Shown here: positions 26,996 to 34,693 of the stretch, one piece after another | Layout: every line of letters begins with the position of its first letter | Position numbering within the stretch: position 1 is the first letter of the stretch | Origin: Neolewinella xylanilytica | Lineage (GTDB): Bacteria > Bacteroidota > Bacteroidia > Chitinophagales > Saprospiraceae | Direction of reading: 5' to 3' | Length of the DNA stretch: 64,000 nt | Assembly: GCF_002934605.1 (NCBI RefSeq) | Contig: NZ_PTJC01000005.1 | Span: forward strand, 1,302,001 to 1,366,000 | The notes under the pieces: generated by a model | The model's input: the letters and a program-made list of their open reading frames with translations, nothing else | The model's database searches: none | What the model was told of the DNA's origin: nothing | Position numbers and translations under genes: made by a program

Positions 26996-27253
26996 CTACT
27001 CCAAGCTCCGGATCCGATAAAATTCCAACAACCGCTTGGAATCCCGGTGCGGATAAAACCGGGGCTCTACGCCCCATTCGTTTACGTAGATTCCCGGTTC
27101 CTCCCGCTCATCCACGAATTTCCCTATCAGCTCGGGATCCACCCCGGCCGGCAGCCGTTCGAGAATCCGTGCCTTCGCCGCGGGCCATTCCGCTCCCAAT
27201 TCACTGCGGATCAGCCGAATCAGCTCGCGATCTTCTTCCGTATAGTTTGCCAT
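26996..27253 (-). CDS. Hypothetical 85-residue acidic/helical protein
   Basis: The ATG at 27253 gives MANYTEEDRELI...; an upstream TTG would add two residues. The product is a short soluble protein with charged helices (EEDRELIRLIRSELG, PAAKARILERL) and a PELIGKFVDEREEPG loop, ending LLEFYRIRSLE. It has no signal peptide, membrane segment or known motif. It follows the HAD-phosphatase stop by 14 bases on the same strand and could be the third gene of the kinase-HAD group. The function is unknown. Confidence 0.6.
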   Translation of the reverse strand: MANYTEEDRELIRLIRSELGAEWPAAKARILERLPAGVDPELIGKFVDEREEPGIYVNEWGVEPRFYPHRDSKRLLEFYRIRSLE

Positions 27254-27267
27254 GATCAATTTGCTTT

Positions 27268-28116
27268 TTACTCCCCGATGGATTTACACACGAAATCCGG
27301 GATGATGCCCGACGCGTTGATTTCCGTTTCCGCGCTCTCGGGGCGGGTATTCCCGCTCAGTACCAACGCCGTGGACACCCCATAGGTGTTGCCGCCCAGG
27401 ATATCCGTGTGTAACGTATCGCCAACCATTAAAATATCCCGCGGGCACACGGACGGGAATTCCTGCGCCACGCTGTCCAATGCCATCTGAAACATCTGGC
27501 TCGCCGGCTTACCAAACTTGACGAATTTCCGCCCCAGTACGTACTCCGCCAGCCGGGCGATGCTCCCCGTCGCCAGGGCTACATCGTTGGCCGTGGTAGG
27601 GTAGAGGAGGTCGGTGTTGGCCACCACTACGGGCACCTGGCACTTCCGCAAAATATTGATCAGTAAATTGATGTCGACGTTCATGTCGTAGCCTTCGTCG
27701 TCGAGAAAGGCTACCGCTCCGATTTCATCCAACCGCATAATATCGACCGCCGAAATAGGTATAGCCTCCAGCCCCGCACCGATGATGTATTCGGCCGAAG
27801 CCGCCGTGCCGAGGTAAGCAACTTTTCCCCGCTTCACTTTCTGCTCCAGAAAGTGCCGGGTGGTAGCTCCGCTGGTGATGATCTTATCCTCGCCGATGCA
27901 GTGGAGTCCATATTCGGCCATGCGGTCGGCGGCGGCCTGCGGACTTCTGGCGGCATTGTTGGTCAACACCCGTACGTGTTTTCCCGCCTCCATCAGCCGT
28001 TCGACGGTCTGAATCGCATTCGGGATCGGGCCGCGGTGGTTGCGTAATACACCGTAGCTGTCAAAGAAGATAACCGGAAATTTAGCGGCCACTTCGTCAA
28101 AGGGGATAATCTTCAT
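27268..28116 (-). CDS. HAD-superfamily subclass IIA hydrolase
   Basis: The ATG at 28116 (MKIIPFDEVAAKF) is chosen over an upstream TTG at 28122. The product is about 282 residues with motif I FFDSYGVLRNH (nucleophile Asp; the usual second Asp of DxD is replaced by Tyr, as in a known group of HAD-IIA proteins), motif II VLTNNAARSP, a cap region, and motif IV MVGDTLHTDILGGNTYG. HAD-IIA enzymes are mostly phosphatases of small phosphate esters. It sits directly after the APH-like kinase gene, about 6 bases apart, so a kinase/phosphatase pair acting on one metabolite is plausible. Because of the Tyr, activity should be checked. Confidence 0.85.
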   Translation of the reverse strand: MKIIPFDEVAAKFPVIFFDSYGVLRNHRGPIPNAIQTVERLMEAGKHVRVLTNNAARSPQAAADRMAEYGLHCIGEDKIITSGATTRHFLEQKVKRGKVAYLGTAASAEYIIGAGLEAIPISAVDIMRLDEIGAVAFLDDEGYDMNVDINLLINILRKCQVPVVVANTDLLYPTTANDVALATGSIARLAEYVLGRKFVKFGKPASQMFQMALDSVAQEFPSVCPRDILMVGDTLHTDILGGNTYGVSTALVLSGNTRPESAETEINASGIIPDFVCKSIGE

Positions 28117-28122
28117 GTCCAA

Positions 28123-29145
28123 TCAGAGTCTAAGCGTATGTAAAATCTTTTCCACGGAAAACTTTTCGTCCAGCGTCGGAAGGTGCGTCGTTAGCACGTC
28201 CCGAGAGAGCTGCTCGGCAAACGAGGGGAGGAAGAAGTAGCGCCCCAGCCGCAACACGTAGTTCAGGAGAAAGAAGCGGTAAGCCTCCTTGATGAAGAGC
28301 ACTTCGGGGCGCGTAAGCGGGAAAATCTCGTGGTACGACCGCAGAAACAGCATAAACCGGTCTTCGAGCAGTCGGTCGACCTCGTAGGTGAAGGCACTTT
28401 TGTCGCCAACCTCGCTCACCACCCGGCTCAGGAAGTAGAAATCCACTACGCGGGTAGATACCCGGAACCAGTCGTAATCCCACCGGCTGGCCAGCCGCCC
28501 GTTCCGGTCCACGCTGAAGTTGCCGATGTTCCAGTCCACGAAGACCGGGATTTTCTGAAAGCCGTACACGTTAATTCGGAAGGTATTTTCCAGGAAGCGC
28601 CGGCACTGTTCCTCGATGAGTTCGTAATGGTCGGGATAATCGGTGCGGGCCGTCGTCACCAGGGCAGTGACATCCGTCGTCATGTCCCGGTCACTGCGTG
28701 GCAGGGTGTTGGTTACCAGGGTGCAATCGCGGTGAAAGTAGGCCATCTCCCGTCCGAGTTGACTCACCTGGTCTTCGGTCAGCTTCCGCGGCGGATTTTC
28801 CTGAATCTGGATCGGTCGGTAGAAAATGATCCAGGCATCCTGCTCCGCGTCGATGTGGCGGTGAAAGAAAAGCTGGTTTCCCTTCATCAGTCCCCGGCTC
28901 AGGAAGTTGGCGTAGCGGACGGGAAGGTTATTAGCCAGTACGTTGATGATCGTATGGTCCTCGGCAAAGCCCTCGAAGGAGCCGAAGTAGGTAACCTTGG
29001 CAATCAGTACGTTGCCGTCTTCCATCACCAGCTTGAACACGTGGTTGGTGGATACGCGGGCGCTGATATCCTCGATGCTCCGAATCGATCGGGTGTGGTC
29101 GTAGGCGCGCCAAGCGTAGCGCAGTATGTTTTGGTGATTGATCAT
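28123..29145 (-). CDS. Aminoglycoside-phosphotransferase-like kinase
   Basis: The 340-residue soluble protein has the APH/choline-kinase fold pattern. A Lys in LIAKVTYFG could be the ATP-contacting residue, VFVDWNIGNFSVD takes the place of the usual HGDLHxxN catalytic loop, and SRWDYDWFRVSTRVVDFYFL gives the Mg-binding Asp. The catalytic loop has Asp-Trp-Asn rather than His-Gly-Asp, so it is a divergent member. Its substrate is probably a small alcohol-type metabolite rather than an antibiotic. The stop codon abuts the HAD-IIA gene, which strongly suggests one transcript. The C-terminal 60 residues are helical (LLNYVLRLGRYFFLPSF). Confidence 0.78.
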   Translation of the reverse strand: MINHQNILRYAWRAYDHTRSIRSIEDISARVSTNHVFKLVMEDGNVLIAKVTYFGSFEGFAEDHTIINVLANNLPVRYANFLSRGLMKGNQLFFHRHIDAEQDAWIIFYRPIQIQENPPRKLTEDQVSQLGREMAYFHRDCTLVTNTLPRSDRDMTTDVTALVTTARTDYPDHYELIEEQCRRFLENTFRINVYGFQKIPVFVDWNIGNFSVDRNGRLASRWDYDWFRVSTRVVDFYFLSRVVSEVGDKSAFTYEVDRLLEDRFMLFLRSYHEIFPLTRPEVLFIKEAYRFFLLNYVLRLGRYFFLPSFAEQLSRDVLTTHLPTLDEKFSVEKILHTLRL

Positions 29146-29229
29146 GATCTGGGGTGAAGGTAGGTTTTAAGCCCTGCGTTTTGCAAACCTGAGAATCGGC
29201 TACCGGTTTGCTAAGGTAAAGTCGACACC

Positions 29230-29595
29230 ATGAGAGAAAACCCACTACCCCTTCTGCTCCTGTTCGTGGTCATCGGCGTCCTCCCGATTATGGTACGGGG
29301 CCAGGACGGTGGCGAGCCCCCCACGGAAGCCGAGCTTCGCCGGTCGGAACTGCTACGGATCAAAAAGCTGACCGCCCGCGGCCCCCACCGGAAGAACCCC
29401 CTGGCCGCTGGCCGCCTACTGGTCCTCAATGCCGCCAGTTCCCAAGCCGAGCGGATCCTGCGCCGCCGTATCCCGAACGCCGAACGCCGTTCCCGCAGAT
29501 CGACCTTTACCTCGCTCGGTTACCGCGAACCCGTCGGCCCGCCACCCCGCCAACGGAAAGAAAGGGGAACCAACGCCGACGCTGCAGATAACTGA
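29230..29595 (+). CDS. Small secreted Arg-rich protein of unknown function
   Basis: The 121-residue protein has a clear signal peptide (PLPLLLLFVVIGVLPIMVRGQ, cleavage about 25). The mature part is very basic: RRSELLRIKKLTARGPHRK, ERILRRRIPNAERRSRRS and PRQRKERG. It has no Cys and no known domain. It could bind nucleic acid, LPS or another anionic polymer, but this is a guess. Its TGA stop (29593-29595) touches the reversed TGA of the glutamine-synthetase-like gene, so the two stop codons form the palindrome TGATCA with no bases between the genes. It stands alone on the plus strand. Confidence 0.55.
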   Translation: MRENPLPLLLLFVVIGVLPIMVRGQDGGEPPTEAELRRSELLRIKKLTARGPHRKNPLAAGRLLVLNAASSQAERILRRRIPNAERRSRRSTFTSLGYREPVGPPPRQRKERGTNADAADN

Positions 29596-30933
29596 TCAGA
29601 TCTGCTCGAAGTAGCGACGCGTTTCCCAGTCGGTGACCACCTCCAGAAAACGATTCCACTCTAGTTGGCGCGATCGCACGAAGTGGCCGCAAAACGACTC
29701 GCCCAATAGTTCCGACACCCGCTCGCTCCGGCGCATCGCCTCCGTCGCCTCCCCGAGGTGCTTCGGCAGCGGTTGGCCGACTGCCTGCTCGTAGGAGCTG
29801 CCCCGCACCATGGGGAGTTCCAATTCTAGCTCGTGTTCGATGCCGTAAAGCCCCGCCGCCAGCGCCGCGGCGATCGCCAGGTAAGGGTTCGCATCCGCCC
29901 CAGGTACCCGCGTCTCCAGTCGGGTGGCGGTCGCGTCCCCGGGAATGTACCGCAGGGCCACCGTACGGTTTTCCGTCCCCCAGTTCGCGCGGGTAGCGGC
30001 CCAGGACCCTTCGATGTAGCGCTTGTAACTGTTTACGGTGGGAGCGAACAGCGGCATGATTTCGGGTAGGAATAGTAGCTGTCCGGCGACATACTGTTTG
30101 AGGGTCGTACTCATCCCGTCCGCCGCCCCGGAATCGTGAAAGGCGTTTGTGCCGTCGCGCCACAGCGATTGATGCAGGTGGCCCCCGCAGCCCGGCAGCG
30201 TGACGGATGGCTTGGCCATGAAACTGCTCACCAGGCCGTGGCGGTAGCTGATTTCCTTCACGCCGAGTTTGAGCAGGACGGCCCGGTCGGCCGCCTCGAG
30301 GGTTTCCCGATGACTGACGGCCGCCTCCAGTACCCCCGGCCCCGTCTCCGTATGCAGCCCCTCGAGCTGAACGTCAAAGCTTCGCAACTGGTCATAGAGG
30401 TCCCGGTGGAATGCTGCATACTGGCTGGTCCGCAGTCCGGAATAGCCAAACATCCCCGGCGTGAGGGGGCGGGGCGACCGGTGGTCCTTTTCCGCCAGGG
30501 ATTCCGGGGTTTCCCGGTACGTAAACCACTCGTACTCCGGACCGAAACGGGCGGTGAAGCCTAATGCACTGGCTTGGTCTATCACGCGGAGCAGCAAAGA
30601 CCGCGGGCAGGCAGTGCCGGCCAGGCCGTTATCGTCGCGGAAATCTCCCAAGAAAAACGGAATCCCCTCTTCCCAGGGTACGCTGCGAAGCGTATGGGTA
30701 TCGATGCGGGCGGAAGCATCGGCGAAGCCGGGGTCGGGTAATGGCTCGGGGTACACCGCGTCGGCAATGTCCCACCCGAAGATGACATTGCAAAAACCGA
30801 AGCCTTTGTCCACCGCGTTCAATAATTTCTCAGCCGACAGGTATTTAGCGCGTAGCACCCCGTCCAGGTCGGTCACCCCAACCTTCACGCGTTGGGTAGG
30901 ATCTTGACGGAGTTGGTCCAGGCTGAGCTTCAT
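29596..30933 (-). CDS. Glutamine-synthetase-family ligase (GlnA/PuuA-like)
   Basis: The frame runs to 30981, but the ATG at 30933 (MKLSLDQLRQDP) fits the family start; it gives about 445 residues. The beta-grasp N-domain includes VKVGVTDLDGVLRAKYL. The catalytic domain has GPEYEWF, EGLHTETGPGVLE, PGCGGHLHQSLW, the ATP/glutamate region RYIPGDATATRLETRVPGADANPYLAIAA and the ending VTDWETRRYFEQI. Sequences of this type are usually gamma-glutamyl-amine (polyamine) ligases rather than the housekeeping glutamine synthetase. The target amine is unknown. It is cytoplasmic and alone in its transcription unit, with a convergent tail-to-tail neighbour. Confidence 0.88.
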   Translation of the reverse strand: MKLSLDQLRQDPTQRVKVGVTDLDGVLRAKYLSAEKLLNAVDKGFGFCNVIFGWDIADAVYPEPLPDPGFADASARIDTHTLRSVPWEEGIPFFLGDFRDDNGLAGTACPRSLLLRVIDQASALGFTARFGPEYEWFTYRETPESLAEKDHRSPRPLTPGMFGYSGLRTSQYAAFHRDLYDQLRSFDVQLEGLHTETGPGVLEAAVSHRETLEAADRAVLLKLGVKEISYRHGLVSSFMAKPSVTLPGCGGHLHQSLWRDGTNAFHDSGAADGMSTTLKQYVAGQLLFLPEIMPLFAPTVNSYKRYIEGSWAATRANWGTENRTVALRYIPGDATATRLETRVPGADANPYLAIAAALAAGLYGIEHELELELPMVRGSSYEQAVGQPLPKHLGEATEAMRRSERVSELLGESFCGHFVRSRQLEWNRFLEVVTDWETRRYFEQI

Positions 30934-31034
30934 CCGGGCAAAGATAGGTAACCCGACCGGCGAACAATCGACCTCGCCCACCGGCTTTCTTCACCAAAAG
31001 ACGGCCCGAACGTGGCCCCCACTATATTTCTATT

Positions 31035-31733
31035 ATGAGCAAGGAAAAAACGAGCAAACTTCAGATCATTATCTATTCGGTTTCCGCTTTGGTCCTGGTC
31101 GGATCAGTAGCTTCCTATTTCATCTTTCCGGGCTTCCAATCGGGCGTGCAGGAAGCTTACGACGTTGTGAGCAGTGGCAACAACCAGCGCATCACCGAAT
31201 ACGTAATGCAGTTCGGATTTTGGGGCCCCCTGGTTGTAATCCTGATCATGACCGTGCAAATGTTCCTTATCGTAGTGCCCAGCTGGTTGCTGATGATCAT
31301 CGCGGTACTGGCCTACGGCCCGTGGTGGGGCGGCCTCCTTTCCGTAGTCGCGGTCACGGTAGCCAGTACCATCGGCTATTCCATCGGTATGGGGCTCAGC
31401 GAAGCAAGCCTCTCCAAGCTCGTCGGCAACAAATCCCAGGCGAAACTCTCGGAAACCGTTACCAAATATGGGAGCGGCGCCGTCGTGCTGTTCCGCTTAG
31501 CCCCGTTCCTCAGTAACGACGCCATCAGTTTCGTAGCCGGCATGCTAAAAATGGGCTATGTCCGGTTCATTCTGGCCACGCTGGCCGGCATCATCCCCCT
31601 CACCGTCCTCATCGCCTTCTTCAGCCAGGATATCGAGCAGCTCAAAAATATCCTAGTCTGGGTAGGCGGTATCGGGCTCGGACTGTATCTCATCTACCTG
31701 GCCTACCAGTACTTTACCAACAAAAGAGACTAA
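31035..31733 (+). CDS. TVP38/TMEM64 (SNARE-associated/DedA-like) membrane protein
   Basis: The 232-residue protein has an N-terminal membrane anchor (IIIYSVSALVLVGSVASYFIF) and about five further helices. The central stretch KYGSGAVVLFRLAPFLSNDAISFVAGMLKMGYVRFILATLAG is the SNARE-associated/VTT domain signature, with FxR and a late Pro. Proteins of this family sit in the inner membrane and are linked to lipid scrambling and envelope integrity. The stop TAA lies inside the first GACTAA of the repeat array that follows. The gene on the other side, dnaX, is convergent. Confidence 0.88.
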   Translation: MSKEKTSKLQIIIYSVSALVLVGSVASYFIFPGFQSGVQEAYDVVSSGNNQRITEYVMQFGFWGPLVVILIMTVQMFLIVVPSWLLMIIAVLAYGPWWGGLLSVVAVTVASTIGYSIGMGLSEASLSKLVGNKSQAKLSETVTKYGSGAVVLFRLAPFLSNDAISFVAGMLKMGYVRFILATLAGIIPLTVLIAFFSQDIEQLKNILVWVGGIGLGLYLIYLAYQYFTNKRD

Positions 31734-31927
31734 TCGCCGCAAGCGACTAAAGGGCGAAGCCCACTAAAAGACTAAAGAACTAAAAGACTATCAAACTACC
31801 CGCCGCAGGCGACTAAATGACTAACCGCCGCAGGCGACTAAAACGGCGAAGCCGACTAACAGACTAACCCCCAAAGGCGACTAACAGACTAACAGACTAA
31901 CGAACTAACAGACTAACGAACCAACAG
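31728..31927 (+). repeat. GACTAA repeat array with GNA-triloop mini-hairpins
   Basis: About a dozen exact GACTAA copies plus several one-base variants (CACTAA, GAACTAA) fill the 195-base gap between the TVP38 gene and dnaX. Some units are preceded by short hairpins with GNA loops: CGCC-GCA-GGCG at 31801-31811 and 31826-31836, a one-mismatch copy at 31735, GGGC-GAA-GCCC at 31752-31762 and CGGC-GAA-GCCG at 31844-31854. The first GACTAA contains the stop codon of the TVP38 gene. Confidence 0.85.
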
Positions 31928-31928
31928 A

Positions 31929-33656
31929 CTATTCCTCCGGTCGCAAATCAAACCGCCGCCGCAGCTCATCCAATGCCGGATTTTTCTCCCGCATTTGCAG
32001 GTATTTATCCTTTGCCGAAAGCCGTTTCTTAACCTTGGCCTGTACGGGTTTCAAACTCTCGTCGTGCTCGAGGATCATCACCAGGTTCGGCCGTTCGAAG
32101 GTCTTGCGCAGGTGGGTGATGAGGCTGTCGTCGTCTCGCAGCGAGGCGATGGCCCGGGCCGATCCCACTTTCACGACGACTTCCTCTTCGCCGTGTAGCA
32201 CGGGTAGGGCCTGCTTCAGGAAGACGGCCAGGGGGGTGCCCTGTTGCTCGGCCAGGAATACGTCCCAGGCGCCCCGCAGGTGCTCGGCATCCAGTTCGGG
32301 CAGTTCCTCGGGGGCTGCCGCGTGGTCGATTTCCTCCTCGGCCTCGGCAATCAGGCTGCTCATATCGACGCTGGCGAAGGAAGCGGATCCCAGTACCGGC
32401 GCGGGTGCCTTGAGGGGGGGACTTTCGGGAGTTAGCTCGCGGGGCTCGCTCGCGTCAGGACTTTTTTTTTCGGCGGCGGGCGCGGGTGCAATGGGCTCGG
32501 AAACCGGTAAAGCCGACGCGGTAGGGGCCCCAGCGCTCACCACCAGGGCCTCGTTGCGGAAGGCCCGACGAATGCTCACCATGCGGAGCAGGGACATTTC
32601 GACGTGCAGTCGCTTGTTGCGGGCCAGCTTATAGTTCAGGTCGCAGTCGTTGGCCAGGTCCAGTACGGTCAGCAACAGGTCGGCGGGGGCAAGACCGGCT
32701 TGCTGCCGGTATCGCTCCCGTAGCCGATCGCCTACCTCGAGCAGTTGCAGCGTAGCCGCATCCTTGCAAACGAGGAGGTCGCGGACGTGGGCCGCGAGTC
32801 CGTTGAGGAAAAGATCCTCGTCGAAGCCCCCCTTCAGCACCTCGTCGAAAAGCAACAGCATTCCCGAGCGATCCTCAGTGAGGATGTAGTCAACCGCCCG
32901 GAAGAAGTAGTCGTAATCGAGTACGTTCAGGTTCTCGATGACGGCCTCGTACGTAATGGTTTTTCCACTGAAACTCACGATCCGGTCGAAAATGGACAAC
33001 GCGTCCCGCAGTGCCCCGTCGGCCTTCTGCGCGATGATGTGCAGGGCGTCTTCGTCCGCTACGATGCCCTCCTGCGCGCAAATCCCCTGCAGGTGCTCGA
33101 TGATATCGTTGGGCTGAATGCGCTTGAAGTCGAAGATCTGGCAGCGGGACAGGATCGTCGGGATAATCTTGTGCTTCTCCGTCGTGGCCAGGATGAAGAT
33201 GGCGTAGGGGGGAGGCTCCTCCAGCGTTTTTAGGAAGGCGTTGAAGGCCTGCTGCGACAGCATGTGGACCTCATCGATGATAAACACCTTGTATTCGCCA
33301 TGCTGCGGCTGAAAGCGTACCTGCTCCGTCAGCGCCCGAATGTGGTCCACCGAGTTGTTACTCGCCGCGTCCAGCTCGGTGATGTTCAGGCTGGCGTTGT
33401 TGTTGAAGGCTACGCAGCTCGGACAAACGTTGCAAGGCTCGTAGTCCGCCGTGCGGTTTTCACAGTTCAGCACCTTGGCGAGAATGCGCGCGGAGGTCGT
33501 CTTACCTACCCCCCGCGGCCCGCAGAAGAGAAAAGCGTGGGCCAGATGGTCGGTCTGCAGGGCATTCTTCAGCGTCTGGGAAACGTGCCGTTGCCCTACC
33601 ACCTCATCGAAGCGGACGGGACGGTATTTCCGGGCGGAGACTACGAAGTTGCTCAT
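31929..33656 (-). CDS. dnaX: DNA polymerase III subunits gamma/tau
   Basis: The ATG at 33656 (MSNFVVSARKYRP) is the family start, giving 575 residues; the open frame upstream to 33755 is ignored. The AAA+ clamp-loader domain has Walker A GPRGVGKTTSA, a zinc site CENRTADYEPCNVCPSC, Walker B VFIIDEVHML and sensor regions ATTEKHKIIPTILSRCQ. A Pro/Ala-rich linker (about 385-430) and the tau tail follow. The linker holds the run GAA AAA AAA AGT (A9, 32462-32470). A -1 slip there gives AAG TCC TGA, a stop two codons later, so a gamma-like product of about 400 residues is predicted. tau/gamma load the sliding clamp at the replication fork. A TATCTTCG box precedes the ATG. Confidence 0.96.
   Translation of the reverse strand: MSNFVVSARKYRPVRFDEVVGQRHVSQTLKNALQTDHLAHAFLFCGPRGVGKTTSARILAKVLNCENRTADYEPCNVCPSCVAFNNNASLNITELDAASNNSVDHIRALTEQVRFQPQHGEYKVFIIDEVHMLSQQAFNAFLKTLEEPPPYAIFILATTEKHKIIPTILSRCQIFDFKRIQPNDIIEHLQGICAQEGIVADEDALHIIAQKADGALRDALSIFDRIVSFSGKTITYEAVIENLNVLDYDYFFRAVDYILTEDRSGMLLLFDEVLKGGFDEDLFLNGLAAHVRDLLVCKDAATLQLLEVGDRLRERYRQQAGLAPADLLLTVLDLANDCDLNYKLARNKRLHVEMSLLRMVSIRRAFRNEALVVSAGAPTASALPVSEPIAPAPAAEKKSPDASEPRELTPESPPLKAPAPVLGSASFASVDMSSLIAEAEEEIDHAAAPEELPELDAEHLRGAWDVFLAEQQGTPLAVFLKQALPVLHGEEEVVVKVGSARAIASLRDDDSLITHLRKTFERPNLVMILEHDESLKPVQAKVKKRLSAKDKYLQMREKNPALDELRRRFDLRPEE
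32462..32470 (-). promoter_or_regulatory. A9 slippery run in dnaX (predicted frameshift/slippage site)
   Basis: On the coding strand nine A's follow the G of a Glu codon. The zero frame reads GAA AAA AAA AGT CCT GAC. The -1 frame (or one extra A in the mRNA) reads AAA AAA AAG TCC TGA and stops at once. Similar A-runs make gamma from dnaX in E. coli (ribosomal -1 shift) and Thermus (transcriptional slippage). Confidence 0.65.
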
Positions 33657-33780
33657 CGGGGCGAAGATACGATTTTGCCCCGGGTGGACCCCATTATACC
33701 CACCACAAAAGCAGGGTGCCCTACCGCGAAAGCGATGCGCTCTACCGCCCGCCAAGCGCGTCTCTATTTACGTGTAGCCG

Positions 33781-34101
33781 CTACTCCACCATTTCCCGGG
33801 AAACGATCACCCCGGCCTTGGTATAAACCGAGTCAATCCAGATGGGCTCGGAACGGATAATCCACATCACGCTATCAAATTCCTCCGGAGTGAAGCCGTG
33901 ATCGGCCAGTATGGACTCATAATAGACCGTCTGCATCGAATCGCGTATGATCACCGGCACCTCGGTCACCAAGGATTCGGCGAGCTGCAATTCAGCGATC
34001 GTCTGCGCAAGTCGATCGACGTCGACGGGCGGGGGACCGGGGATGACATTCGCGCAGCCCGCAGTTAATACTAAAGGGAGCAGGAGGGTCCGCAGCCTCA
34101 T
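33781..34101 (-). CDS. DUF4296 lipoprotein
   Basis: The 106-residue protein has a lipoprotein signal (LLLPLVLTAGC, lipid Cys at about 16). The mature domain begins PPPVDVDRLAQTIAELQLAESLV and has YYESILADHGFTPEEFDSVMWI, the features of the small Bacteroidota DUF4296 family. The function of this family is not known. The gene overlaps the upstream SixA phosphatase gene by four bases (ATGA), so the two are translationally coupled. Confidence 0.8.
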   Translation of the reverse strand: MRLRTLLLPLVLTAGCANVIPGPPPVDVDRLAQTIAELQLAESLVTEVPVIIRDSMQTVYYESILADHGFTPEEFDSVMWIIRSEPIWIDSVYTKAGVIVSREMVE

Positions 34102-34604
34102 TGGTCGTCTTTAGGGTAGTAATACGCCGTTCGCCGGGTATCCGCCAGGGTCCACTTCGACCACTTTTTCGTTTTAAGCTCGCAGCCTATAATCCCCGCC
34201 GTGGGTACGTTGCCGATAAAGTCATTGTTTTGCATGGCGTTGGCCGCTTCCGTGAATCCCGGGTTGTGACCGAAAACGAGTACGGTATCCCAGCCTTTCG
34301 GTAAGTCCTGGACCACTTTCTGGATGGTTTTCGGGCCGGCGTGGTACAGCTTTTTTTCCTTGATGACCTGCGACTTGCTTAGCCCGAAGGCCTCGATGAA
34401 GGCCTTGGCGGTGTGGCGGGCACGCTTGGCGCTGGAGGTGACGACGCCATCGACTTTGAGTCCGGACTTTGCCAGTCGAGCGGCCATGTACGGAGCATCT
34501 TTTTTACCCCTGGAATTCAGCGGGCGGTCGTGATCGGTCAGGCTGGGGTCCGCCCAACTGCTTTTCGCGTGGCGCACGAGGTATATTGTCTTTACTTTAC
34601 TCAT
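34098..34604 (-). CDS. SixA-type histidine phosphatase
   Basis: The 168-residue protein starts YLVRHAKSSWADPSLTDHDRPLNSRGKKDA, with the RHA/RHG catalytic His near residue 12. Later come VVTSSAKRARHTA and VLVFGHNPGF, whose His completes the site. It has the short form of the phosphohistidine phosphatase SixA, which can remove phosphate from His-phosphorylated proteins; other members act on small molecules. It is cytoplasmic. It overlaps the DUF4296 gene by four bases and lies divergent to the two-component genes at 34694, which may share its control region. Confidence 0.88.
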   Translation of the reverse strand: MSKVKTIYLVRHAKSSWADPSLTDHDRPLNSRGKKDAPYMAARLAKSGLKVDGVVTSSAKRARHTAKAFIEAFGLSKSQVIKEKKLYHAGPKTIQKVVQDLPKGWDTVLVFGHNPGFTEAANAMQNNDFIGNVPTAGIIGCELKTKKWSKWTLADTRRTAYYYPKDDQ

Positions 34605-34663
34605 TCATCTATCGCTTTACCTGCTGTTAACACGGACTTAAAGTGGAAGCCACACGCTTAGCC

Positions 34664-34671
34664 TAATTTTG
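34664..34671 (+). promoter_or_regulatory. -7 promoter box (TAATTTTG) before the response regulator gene
   Basis: TAATTTTG fits the Bacteroidota TAnnTTTG -7 consensus at all fixed positions and lies 22 bases before the ATG at 34694. The -33 element is not obvious. Confidence 0.5.
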
Positions 34672-34693
34672 CAGCTTATATAATAACGTTCCA

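Noticed and set aside
31728-31927. GACTAA array as a CRISPR
   Set aside because: The repeats are only 6-16 bases long with variable short spacing, and no cas genes are near.
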